NCBI GenBank assembly: GCA_965365655.1
Contig: CBDUCN010000234.1
Location: forward strand, 1-8,421
DNA: 8,421 nucleotides
DNA from: JBFHNV01 sp965365655
GTDB taxonomy: Bacteria; Pseudomonadota; Gammaproteobacteria; HK1
Direction: 5' to 3'
The notes beneath the pieces are model-generated. The model was not told the origin of the DNA. It made no database searches and saw nothing but the letters and a program-made list of their open reading frames with translations. Numbering within the stretch: the stretch's first letter is position 1; each line of letters opens with the position of its first letter. Position numbers and translations under genes: made by a program. Of the stretch, positions 1 through 6,396 are shown piece by piece.

Positions 1-650
1 CGGCGCAGCACCGCGACGCGATCGCTGACCGCGAGGATCTCGTGCATCTTGTGGGAGATGAACACCACGCTCAGCCCTTCGCCCACCATCTGGCGCAGCG
101 TCTGGAACAGGTGCTCGGATTCCTGCGGCGTGAGCACCGCGGTCGGCTCGTCCAGGATCAGGATGCGCGCGCCGCGGTACAGCGCCTTCAGGATCTCGAC
201 GCGCTGGCGCTCGCCCACCGACAGCTCGCCCACCAGCCGCTCCGGGTTCACCGCGAGGCCGAACGCGCGCGCCAGCGCGTCCAGCCGCCGCCGCGCCCGG
301 GCGCGCCGCGAGCGCCACGACAGCAGCGGCTCGCTGCCCAGCGTCACGTTGTCGAGCACGCTCAGGTTGTCGGCGAGCGTGAAGTGCTGGTGCACCATGC
401 CGAGGCCGGCGGCGAGCGCGGCGTGGGTATTGCCGGGTGCCAGCACGCGCCCGTCCACGCGCACCGTGCCGCTGTCGGCCGTGTAGTGGCCGAACAGGAT
501 GTTCATCAGCGTGGTCTTGCCGGCGCCGTTCTCGCCGAGCAGCGCCAGCACCTCGCCGCGCGCCAGCGTCAGCGAGATCGCGTCGTTGGCCTGCAGCGCG
601 CCGAAGCGCTTGCTGACGCCGTCGATCTCGAGGATCGCGGCCGTGCTCAT
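1..650 (-). CDS. ABC transporter ATP-binding protein, BMP/nucleoside-type importer (partial, N-terminal 216 residues)
   Basis: Nucleotide-binding subunit that would drive import through permeases probably encoded beyond the left edge. The visible part is one complete ABC ATPase core: Walker A GENGAGKTT at residues 39-47, Q-loop glutamine 88 in MVHQHF, signature LSVGERQR at 143-150, Walker B LILDEP at 164-169 with catalytic Glu168, and H-loop His200 in FISHKM. The gene runs off the window in frame. Partners of BMP binding proteins (YufO/NupO type) usually carry two such domains in about 500 residues, so a second domain is expected outside; this is inference. ATG at 650 is chosen because it begins a normal ABC N-terminus (MSTAAILEIDGVSKRFG) and a G-rich Shine-Dalgarno (GGGGGAG, 653-659) lies just upstream, though unusually close. 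It follows the binding-protein gene on the same strand after 234 bases. Substrate cannot be read from the ATPase; a nucleoside or nucleobase is suggested by context. Confidence 0.93.
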   Translation of the reverse strand, partial: MSTAAILEIDGVSKRFGALQANDAISLTLARGEVLALLGENGAGKTTLMNILFGHYTADSGTVRVDGRVLAPGNTHAALAAGLGMVHQHFTLADNLSVLDNVTLGSEPLLSWRSRRARARRRLDALARAFGLAVNPERLVGELSVGERQRVEILKALYRGARILILDEPTAVLTPQESEHLFQTLRQMVGEGLSVVFISHKMHEILAVSDRVAVLR

Positions 651-884
651 CGCTCCCCCGCGCAGAGCGCGCGGGCCGGCTGCCCCGGTGCGTTCACAGC
701 GCGCACCGGCCGCCGTGCGCGGGCGACGGATCGGCGCACGTGTCGCGCGCGCATCCCGCTGCCCCGACCGGGCGCGCACATGCCCGCCGCCCGCCCGCCG
801 GACACGGCGTCACGCGCCCACGGGTCCGCCGGGACCCGCGCGTCGCGTGCACGCCCGCGCACCGCGCCATCCTGCCCCCCCGCC
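651..884. other. 234-base intergenic stretch between binding protein and ATPase genes
   Basis: No convincing gene. Very GC-rich, with two dyads: a strong one at 812-843 (listed separately) and a weaker one with 8-bp arms CCGGTGCG (685-692) and CGCACCGG (702-709) around a 9-base loop. The remaining sequence shows no promoter I can support. The spacing is long for an operon, but both flanking genes belong to one transporter. Confidence 0.6.
812..843 (-). promoter_or_regulatory. Strong hairpin 42 bases downstream of the binding-protein stop codon
   Basis: Inner arms CGGGTCC (821-827) and GGACCCG (832-838) enclose a GCCG loop. Outer arms ACGCG (812-816) and CGCGT (839-843) also pair, leaving a CCCA bulge on one side. 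In the leftward transcript this lies just after the binding-protein stop. There is no U-run after it, so it is a poor intrinsic terminator. A known role for such hairpins is protecting the binding-protein part of a transporter mRNA so it outlasts the ATPase and permease parts; that role here is inferred. Confidence 0.5.
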
Positions 885-1895
885 TCAGTAGGTGGATTTG
901 GGCTCGTCGTCGATGATCTCGACGACGTGCTCGCCGGCCAGGATCGCGCGTTTCAGCTCGGCCACCTTCGCCTTCGCGTCGGCCGGAATCGCGTCCTCGA
1001 ACTCGTAGTACGGGGCCAGCGACGCGCCGCCCTTCGCCATCATCGTCCACTCCTTGTAGTCCTCGGCCTTGAACTCGCCCTTCTTCACCAGCGAGATCGC
1101 GTGGCCGATGGCGTTCTCCATGTGCCACAGCGCCGACGTCACGACCACGCCGGTGCCGTTCTCCTCCTTGTTCATGTCGTTCACGTTGCCGAACGCGATG
1201 ATGCCCTTGTCGCGCGCCGCGTCGACGACGCCCGCGCGCTCGGCGTAGAGCACGTCCACGCCGGCCTCGATCTGCGCGAAGGCCGCCTCCTTGGCCTTCG
1301 GCGGGTCGTACCAGGAGCCGATGAACGTGACCTTGAACTGCACGTCCGGGTTCACCGAGCGTGCGCCGTTCATGAACGCGTGGAACAGCCGGTTCACCTC
1401 GCCGATCGGATAGCCGCCGACCATGCCGATGCGGTTCGACTTCGTCATGCTGCCGGCGAGGATGCCCATCAGGTAGCACGGCTCGTGGATGTAGTTGTCG
1501 AACACCGCGAAGTTGCTGCCGTGCGGGCCGAAGGAGTCGCCCATCAGGAACGCGACCTTCGGGTAGTCGTCGGCGACCTTGCGTGCCTCGCGCGAGATGC
1601 CGAACGCCTCGCCGACGATCAGGTCCACGCCGCTCTCCGCATACTCGCGCAGGACGCGCACGTAGTCGGTGTTCGCGACCTTCTCCGAGTACACGTACTC
1701 GATGTCGCCGGCCTTCGCGGCCTTGTCCAGCGCCTGGTGCAGGCGCGCGTCCCACTTCTGCTGGATCGGCTGCGTGTAGATCCCGGCCACCTTGATGGTC
1801 TGCGCGGCGGCGGGCGTCGCGCCGAGGCCGGCGGCCAGCGCGGCCGCGGCCGCGGCGCCGAGGAGGGTGCGTCTGCTGAGCGGGGTGCGGGTCAT
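885..1895 (-). CDS. BMP-family ABC transporter substrate-binding protein with twin-arginine signal
   Basis: Periplasmic receptor of an ABC importer in the basic membrane protein (PnrA/Med-like) family, whose studied members bind nucleosides. It has 336 residues. Residues 1-31 form a signal peptide: SRRTLLG (7-13) fits the twin-arginine pattern, followed by an alanine-rich hydrophobic core and a likely cleavage after PAAA (Ala31/Gln32). There is no lipobox cysteine, so it should be soluble in the periplasm, unlike the lipoprotein members of Gram-positives and spirochaetes. The mature protein starts at IKVAGIYTQPIQQKWD and keeps family-typical stretches such as GVDLIVGEAFG (89-99), VGGYPIGEVNR and GSWYDPPKAKEAA. 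ATG at 1895 has GGAGA (1903-1907) 7 bases upstream. It sits 96 bases after upp, with the ATPase gene next. The ligand is unproven; the uracil genes around it favour uracil, uridine or a related base. Confidence 0.92.
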   Translation of the reverse strand: MTRTPLSRRTLLGAAAAAALAAGLGATPAAAQTIKVAGIYTQPIQQKWDARLHQALDKAAKAGDIEYVYSEKVANTDYVRVLREYAESGVDLIVGEAFGISREARKVADDYPKVAFLMGDSFGPHGSNFAVFDNYIHEPCYLMGILAGSMTKSNRIGMVGGYPIGEVNRLFHAFMNGARSVNPDVQFKVTFIGSWYDPPKAKEAAFAQIEAGVDVLYAERAGVVDAARDKGIIAFGNVNDMNKEENGTGVVVTSALWHMENAIGHAISLVKKGEFKAEDYKEWTMMAKGGASLAPYYEFEDAIPADAKAKVAELKRAILAGEHVVEIIDDEPKSTY

Positions 1896-1991
1896 CGATC
1901 GGTCTCCGTGTGGTTCGTGAGGGTCTTCGTGCGCGGGTGCGGGGTCAGCGCGTGCGGGCGATCGGCACGGTGTCGCGCCGCGGGGGGCGGA

Positions 1992-2627
1992 TCACTTGGT
2001 CCCGTACATGCGATCCCCCGCGTCGCCGAGGCCGGGGCAGATGTAGCCGTGGTCGTCGAGCTCGCGGTCCAGTGCCGCGGCGTATACCGGGACGTCGGGG
2101 TGCGCCTCCGCGAAGTTCCGCACGCCCTCCGGCGCCGCGAGCAGGCACACGAACTTCAGCCGGGTCGCGCCCGCCTCCTTCAGGCGCTGCACCGCCGCGA
2201 TCGCGGAGTTGCCGGTCGCGAGCATCGGGTCCACCGCGATGCACAGGCGGTCGCCGATCGCGTCGGGCAGCTTGAGGTAGTACTCCACCGGCACGAGGGT
2301 CTTCGGGTCGCGGTACAGCCCGACGTGCCCGACCCGCGCCGACGGGATGAGGTCCAGCATGCCGTCCAGCAGCCCGTTGCCGGCGCGCAGGATGGACACG
2401 AAGCACAGCTTCTTGCCCTCCAGCTTCGGCGCCTGCATGGATTCCAGAGGCGTGCGCACGGTGACCATCTCCGTGTCGAGGTCGCGGCACACCTCGTAGG
2501 CCATCAGGAGGCTGATCTCGCGCAGCAGCTGGCGGAACTTCGACGTCGCCGTGTCGCGGTCGCGCATCAGCGTCAGCTTGTGCTGCACGAGGGGGTGGTC
2601 GAGGACGGTGATCGCGGACTCGGTCAT
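1992..2627 (-). CDS. upp: Uracil phosphoribosyltransferase (Upp / URC6 role)
   Basis: Cytosolic enzyme joining uracil to PRPP to give UMP and pyrophosphate. The 211-residue length matches the bacterial family (E. coli Upp is 208). Visible motifs: N-terminal HPLVQHKLTLMRD (11-23), SILRAGNGLLDGM (78-90), the PRPP loop VDPMLATGNS (132-141, only Gly to Asn against the E. coli VDPMLATGGS), LLAAPEGV (162-169), and the uracil-binding C-terminus HGYICPGLGDAGD (193-205) ending in YGTK. ATG at 2627 has GGAG (2635-2638) 7 bases upstream and overlaps as ATGA with the end of a 37-codon frame. UPRT normally serves salvage. Placed directly after URC1- and URC4-like genes, it more likely feeds uracil into the URC degradative route as URC6 does in Lachancea kluyveri; this role is inferred from position. 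Confidence 0.96.
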   Translation of the reverse strand: MTESAITVLDHPLVQHKLTLMRDRDTATSKFRQLLREISLLMAYEVCRDLDTEMVTVRTPLESMQAPKLEGKKLCFVSILRAGNGLLDGMLDLIPSARVGHVGLYRDPKTLVPVEYYLKLPDAIGDRLCIAVDPMLATGNSAIAAVQRLKEAGATRLKFVCLLAAPEGVRNFAEAHPDVPVYAAALDRELDDHGYICPGLGDAGDRMYGTK

Positions 2628-2737
2628 CGGCGGGCTCCGGGCGGCGGCAGGTGGGAAACGGTGCAGGCTGCCCCGGGATTGTGCACCGGGGCGGGGCCCC
2701 GCGGGGCCGTGGCCGGACGCGTGATCGGGTGCGCCAT
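2624..2737 (-). CDS. Possible 37-residue small ORF bridging urc4 and upp
   Basis: Reading starts at an ATG at 2737-2735 that overlaps the urc4 stop as TGATG and ends at a TGA at 2626-2624 that overlaps the upp start as ATGA. The frame therefore fills the 109-base gap exactly. The peptide begins MAHPITRPATAPRG and ends SHLPPPGARR; it is rich in Pro, Ala and Arg, has no recognisable domain, and its composition is what random GC-rich DNA would give. No Shine-Dalgarno is needed if translation re-initiates after urc4. It may be a translational-coupling device, a real small protein, or chance. I recognise no homologue. Confidence 0.25.
   Translation of the reverse strand: MAHPITRPATAPRGPAPVHNPGAACTVSHLPPPGARR
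2671..2708. repeat. Overlapping GC-only dyads in the urc4-upp gap
   Basis: Three dyads overlap: arms CCCCGG (2671-2676) and CCGGGG (2686-2691) around a 9-base loop; the perfect 12-bp palindrome GCGGGGCCCCGC (2691-2702); and the perfect 14-bp palindrome GGCCCCGCGGGGCC (2695-2708). They cannot all form at once. With no U-run they are weak terminator candidates. They could slow the ribosome or polymerase ahead of upp, or simply reflect base composition. Confidence 0.35.
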
Positions 2738-4053
2738 CAGAAGATCGTGCCGTTCAGGGCCAGTTTCAGGGGCGGCTCGCCGCCGGCGCGGCGCGCGGCC
2801 GCGAGGCGCCGTCCGGCGGACCAGGTACCGCCCTGCAACACCGATGCCAGCGGCAGCGCGGCGGCGTCCAGGCCGAGCTCGCCGCGCACGCGCTGCGCGA
2901 TGCGGTCGAGGCCGGCGACGGTGAGCGCGCGCCACTCGGTGACCAGCGGTCCGGCCGGGTCGTGCTCGCGCCCGTATTGCGACGCGTCGCGCAGCGCGAG
3001 CACCTCGGTGTCCAGCAGCAGGCCTCCGTTGCGGTATTCCGGCAGGCCGGTCAGGGCGTCCGGATCCACCACCCGCACGCCCGCGTCCTGCAGCGGCTCG
3101 ATCAGCGAGTACGCCAGCCACTGCGACAGCTTGTGGAACGGCACCAGCCGGTCGCTCGCGTCGTCGCGGCGCAGCGCAGGGTGCTCGCCCACGTCGCCGG
3201 CGCGCACGCCGCCGAGGTCGCGCCCCCCGGGCCACACGTCGCCCAGCGCGTGCAGCAGCGCGATCAGGATCTCGCGCGCCGGCAGTGCCCCTCCGGCCGC
3301 GCGCTCGCGCAGCGCGTCGTACAGGTGTCCCGGGCGCCGCGCGCCGTCGCGCTCGAACACGTCCGGCTGCGCCGCGAGCGCGGCGCCGAGCCGGTTCAGC
3401 AGCGCGCAGCGCCCCGCCAGCCCGGCGAGCGGGTTCGCGTCACCGGCCTGCATCGCCGCGGCCAGGCGTTCGGGCGTCAGCGCGGCGAGCGCCGCGGCGT
3501 CCGCGCGCATCGGATCCCGGGCCGGGTCGGCGCTCAGCAGCCCGGCCTGGAACAGCCGCAGGCTGGCCAGCGCCAGGCCCTCCGATCGCCCGCGCTCGAG
3601 TCCGGTCGCGGCGTCCCGGTAGCGCCAGCGCGCTCCGGCGCCCGCGTCCAGCAGCACCGACACGATCGCGAGGTCGAAGCGCGCCCGGGCTGTCCGATGC
3701 ACGCCGGGCGCCGTGGGCCGTGCGCCGTCCGGGCCGGCGCGCTCCGCGGCGGCTGCCGCGCAGGCGCCGCCCGGTCGCGCCGCGTCCGCGGCGAGCCCGT
3801 CGCGCCACAGCGCGCGGCCCGCGACCTCGAAATGCCTCCAGCGGCTGTGCAACGGCACGTCGAGGTGCGGGTAGTTGCGCCGCGTCTCGTCGGCCACGAT
3901 GCGGGCGGCGGCGTCGAGCGCGCCGGCGTGCACGCGGAAGTGCGGCAACGCATCGGCCTCGGCGAGCCGCCACAGCTCCTCGGCCCGCTCGCGCACGGCC
4001 TCCGGCGTCAGCAGCGCGCGCAGCACGGCCTGCGCGGCCGCGGCCGACGTCAC
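2737..4053 (-). CDS. urc4: DUF1688 / URC4-urg3 family protein, uracil catabolism
   Basis: A 438-residue cytosolic protein of the DUF1688 family. Its yeast member URC4 is required for growth on uracil as nitrogen source in Lachancea kluyveri; the exact reaction is unsettled, with UMP ring breakdown toward ribosylurea proposed for URC1 and URC4. Family-like stretches I see: RRNYPHLDVPLHSRWRHFE (58-76), RARFDLAIVSVLLDAGAG (123-140), SEGLALASLRLFQAGLLS (157-174), VPFHKLSQWLAYSLIEPL (304-321), GLPEYRNGGLLLD (336-348), and the C-terminus GGTWSAGR ... PPL ... LNGTIF. The start is GTG at 4053, overlapping the stop of the URC1-like gene as GTGA, so the two are translationally coupled. Residues about 88-119 are an Ala/Gly/Pro-rich low-complexity insertion that looks unlike the rest and may be a surface loop. 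No signal peptide or membrane segment is visible. Confidence 0.88.
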   Translation of the reverse strand: MTSAAAAQAVLRALLTPEAVRERAEELWRLAEADALPHFRVHAGALDAAARIVADETRRNYPHLDVPLHSRWRHFEVAGRALWRDGLAADAARPGGACAAAAAERAGPDGARPTAPGVHRTARARFDLAIVSVLLDAGAGARWRYRDAATGLERGRSEGLALASLRLFQAGLLSADPARDPMRADAAALAALTPERLAAAMQAGDANPLAGLAGRCALLNRLGAALAAQPDVFERDGARRPGHLYDALRERAAGGALPAREILIALLHALGDVWPGGRDLGGVRAGDVGEHPALRRDDASDRLVPFHKLSQWLAYSLIEPLQDAGVRVVDPDALTGLPEYRNGGLLLDTEVLALRDASQYGREHDPAGPLVTEWRALTVAGLDRIAQRVRGELGLDAAALPLASVLQGGTWSAGRRLAAARRAGGEPPLKLALNGTIF

Positions 4054-5297
4054 GGCAGCAGGTCCCGCCCGCGCACCTTGTCCAGGCTATCCGCCGCGGC
4101 CGGCTCGCCGGAGCTGTAGTACCCGGCCGCCTTCTTGGCCTCGATCTCGACGTGGGCGTCGGCCGGGATCAGCCCCGGCGGGATGTCCAGGCGCTCCACC
4201 ACCTCGATGCCCTGCGCGGTCAGCGCGGAGTGCTTCATGTCGCTCATCGACGCGAAGCGGTCGATGCGGGTGATCCCGAGCCAGTGGAACACGTCGGGCA
4301 TCAGCTCCTGGAAGCGCGCGTCCTGCACGCCGGCCACGCACTCGGTGCGCTCGAAGTAGCGCGCCGCGGTGTCGCCGCCCTCCTGGCGCTTGCGCGCGTT
4401 GTAGACGAGGAACTTCGTGACCTCGCCCAGCGCGCGGCCTTCCTTGCGGTTGTACACGACCAGCCCGTTGCCGCCGTCCTGCGCCATCTGCACGCAGATC
4501 TCTATGCCGTGGGTGAGGTACGGGCGGCAGGTGCAGATGTCGGAGCCGAACACGTCGGAGCCGTTGCACTCGTCGTGCACGCGGCACGCGAGCGGCACCG
4601 ACGGATCGCCGATGCTCTCGATGTCGCCGAACACGTACGCGGTGATGCCGCCGATGGGAGGAAGGAACACCTCGAGATCGGAGCGCGTGACCAGCTCCGG
4701 GTACATGCCGCCGGTGTACTCGAACAGCGCGCGGCGAAACGCCGACTCCTCGATGCCGAAGCGCTCGGCGATCCCCGGCAGGTACCACACCGGGTCGATG
4801 GCGACCTTGGTCACGTGCACGTCGCCCCCGCTGCCGAGGACGCGGTTGTCGGGCTTCAGCCGCCCGTCCGCCATCGCCTCGCGCATCTCCGGCAGCGTCA
4901 GGCGGGCCTGGGTGACGGCGATCGTCGGCCGGATGTCGATGCCGGCCTCGATCTGCTCCTTGAACGCGTCCGTCACCAGATGGCCCCACGGGTCCAGCGA
5001 CACGATGCGCGAAGGATCCGACCACTGGGGGTGCGGGCCGATCGCGGACACCGGCGCGGTGTTCGTGAAGTCCGGGCGATGGGTCGGGTCCAGGCGCCCG
5101 GCGGCCACCGAGACCGCGAGGTACACGGAGTAGCTGCCGGAGTGGGTGCCGATGGTGTTCTTGGCCATCGGGTTGGACACGGTGCCGATCACCGGACCGC
5201 GCTCGGCGCCCGTGGCCGCGCCCCAGGTGATCGGGTGCAGCCAGCCCTGGCCGTGCGGCCGGTGCGAGGTGAGAACGATGTGGCGGGAGCCGGCCAT
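4050..5297 (-). CDS. urc1: GTP cyclohydrolase II-like protein with N-terminal GTP_CH_N domain (URC1 type)
   Basis: 415 residues, about twice E. coli RibA. Residues about 1-210 match the extra N-terminal domain (GTP_CH_N) known in front of some GTP cyclohydrolase II homologues; about 215-395 is the cyclohydrolase domain. By hand alignment to E. coli RibA the catalytic set is kept: zinc cysteines 244, 255 and 257 (DEC and DICTC), EGR at 286-288, Tyr299, and the Asp/Arg pair as D326-A-R328. Where RibA has the substrate-contact motif TNNPKK, this protein reads SMSDMKH (350-356), so the substrate may be other than GTP. The coupled DUF1688 gene and nearby upp point to the URC1 role in uracil breakdown, not riboflavin synthesis. 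No RibB domain is fused and no other rib gene is present. ATG at 5297 has a strong GGAGGG (5306-5311) 8 bases upstream. The stop overlaps the next start as GTGA. Confidence 0.9.
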   Translation of the reverse strand: MAGSRHIVLTSHRPHGQGWLHPITWGAATGAERGPVIGTVSNPMAKNTIGTHSGSYSVYLAVSVAAGRLDPTHRPDFTNTAPVSAIGPHPQWSDPSRIVSLDPWGHLVTDAFKEQIEAGIDIRPTIAVTQARLTLPEMREAMADGRLKPDNRVLGSGGDVHVTKVAIDPVWYLPGIAERFGIEESAFRRALFEYTGGMYPELVTRSDLEVFLPPIGGITAYVFGDIESIGDPSVPLACRVHDECNGSDVFGSDICTCRPYLTHGIEICVQMAQDGGNGLVVYNRKEGRALGEVTKFLVYNARKRQEGGDTAARYFERTECVAGVQDARFQELMPDVFHWLGITRIDRFASMSDMKHSALTAQGIEVVERLDIPPGLIPADAHVEIEAKKAAGYYSSGEPAAADSLDKVRGRDLLP

Positions 5298-5415
5298 GTG
5301 CGGGACCCTCCGGGTGCGCGGTCGGGGAAGGGCGCCACCCGGTCTCGCGGCGGCGCGCTTGCGGCGCCGGCCGGCACCGCAAGCGCGGAAGTGTCTCGCA
5401 AGCGCGCGCGACGCG
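5298..5415. promoter_or_regulatory. 118-base gap upstream of the URC1-like gene: candidate control region
   Basis: Lies between the DUF3445 stop and the URC1-like start, both leftward. It holds the Shine-Dalgarno GGAGGG and the repeat cluster listed next. No -35/-10 pair is clear enough to name. Either a promoter for the uracil genes lies here or the DUF3445 transcript reads through. Confidence 0.35.
5354..5406. repeat. Inverted repeat with 11-bp perfect arms plus a third half-site
   Basis: Arms CGCGCTTGCGG (5354-5364) and CCGCAAGCGCG (5377-5387) are perfect complements around a 12-base centre that itself contains the palindrome GCCGGCCGGC (5366-5375). A third copy, CGCAAGCGCG, lies at 5397-5406, in direct orientation to 5378-5387 and 19 bases from it. 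It could be an operator cluster for a missing regulator, sitting about 57-109 bases upstream of the URC1-like start codon, or a hairpin ending the DUF3445 transcript 28 bases after its stop. No U-run follows on the leftward strand, which weakens the terminator reading. The extra half-site favours protein binding. Confidence 0.55.
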
Positions 5416-6396
5416 CTACCCGGGCGGACGTGCGGCGCCGGCCCGGCGCTCGAGCCAGCGCTCGATCAGCGCCCCGCTCGCGGCGAGCCCCTTGTACTCG
5501 CGCAGCGCCTGCGGCAGCGAGCGCAGCTGCTCCAGCAGGCGCTGCGCGCTGCCGGGCTCGCGCGACAGCGTCTCCAGCGTGCACTGGCGGATGCCGATGG
5601 TGAACAGCACGTCGCCGCTCAGCGGCAGCCGGGTCAGCGTCTGGCGCTCGGAGCGCAGCCACATCCGCGTCCCGACATCGTCCTCCGTCAGCGGCTCCGT
5701 GAGCGCGAGCCGCTCGGGCTGGTACAGCACCGGCGAGTCCAGCAGCGACCAGTTCTGCCGCCACACCGGCCGCCCCGGCGCAAGCCCCTGCATCACGCGG
5801 TCCACCGCCGCCCCGATGCGCGCGGCATAGCCCGGCACCGGCGCGTGGATCGGGCCCATCGGCCGGCCCAGCTTGTCCGCGAGCCGCCAGCGGGTCGGGA
5901 AGCACAGCACCGCGGCGGCCAGCCGGTAGCGGCCGTCGGCGTCCTCGCGCATCAGGCACAGGTCCTCGGCCACCAGCCTCCCGGCGCGCGCGAGCGCGGG
6001 GGCCGCGCCGTCGGAACGCGTGTCGCGAGAGCGGCGCGCGGCCGGTGCGCCGGCCGCGTCCGGGGCCTGCGCCGTGCACACCGTCTCGCCGGTCGCGGCC
6101 ACCTCCAGGCCCGCCGCGACCGTGCGGTAGCGTCCGGGGAAGTGCCGCGGCAGGTGCTCCGCGAGGCGCGCCAGCACCTCGCGCTGCCCGACCTCGCTGC
6201 CGGGCAGCGCCGCGAACACGTCGTCGCGCGTGTCCAGCAGCCGCACCTTCTCGCGGAGCTGGGCGTCGGCGTGCGGCCCGCCGTCGATCCAGCGCGCCGG
6301 GTCCAGCGCCCGCAGGCCCACCGTCATGCGATGCGGCCCGGCGCCGATCGCGGCGGCCAGCAGCGCCGGATCCGCCCCCGTGTCCGCGGCGCTCAA
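5416..6396 (-). CDS. DUF3445 family / heme-dependent oxidative N-demethylase-like protein
   Basis: About 326 residues. The family includes the heme-dependent oxidative N-demethylase alpha-like proteins, whose characterised member acts on dimethylamine; the substrate here is unknown. Family-typical segments: PHRMTVGLRALDPARWI (21-37), LVAEDLCLM (141-149), VLCFPTRWRLADKLGRPM (163-180), GPIHAPVPGY (181-190), VWRQNWSLLDSP (211-222), TRMWLRSERQTLTRLP (243-258) and GDVLFTIGIRQC (261-272). The start is uncertain: no ATG in frame lies between the conserved N-terminus and the divergent phosphatase gene. TTG at 6396 (with a weak GGGGG upstream) is used here; GTG at 6447 would add 17 residues. Residues about 110-137 form an Ala/Arg-rich insert of doubtful structure. 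It is the first leftward gene, 118 bases before the URC1-like gene, and may share its transcript. A role in pyrimidine breakdown is only suggested by adjacency. Confidence 0.82.
   Translation of the reverse strand: MSAADTGADPALLAAAIGAGPHRMTVGLRALDPARWIDGGPHADAQLREKVRLLDTRDDVFAALPGSEVGQREVLARLAEHLPRHFPGRYRTVAAGLEVAATGETVCTAQAPDAAGAPAARRSRDTRSDGAAPALARAGRLVAEDLCLMREDADGRYRLAAAVLCFPTRWRLADKLGRPMGPIHAPVPGYAARIGAAVDRVMQGLAPGRPVWRQNWSLLDSPVLYQPERLALTEPLTEDDVGTRMWLRSERQTLTRLPLSGDVLFTIGIRQCTLETLSREPGSAQRLLEQLRSLPQALREYKGLAASGALIERWLERRAGAARPPG

Noticed and set aside
42..2924. 960-codon open frame on the plus strand
   Set aside because: It lies opposite four genes with clear domains (ABC ATPase, BMP protein, UPRT, DUF1688). 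Its protein is Arg/Ala/His-rich without any family motif; long antisense frames are expected at this GC content.
4050..5297. Riboflavin biosynthesis ribA or a ribBA fusion
   Set aside because: The N-terminal half lacks RibB motifs, the TNNPKK segment is changed, and the coupled neighbour is DUF1688 rather than rib genes.
5354..5406. Repeat cluster as a CRISPR array or mobile-element end
   Set aside because: Only three 10-bp half-sites in mixed orientation, no regular spacers, no transposase and no target duplication nearby.
3285..5603. 772-codon plus-strand open frame
   Set aside because: Antisense to the DUF1688 and URC1-like genes, with composition-driven Arg/Ala/Pro repeats and no recognisable domain.
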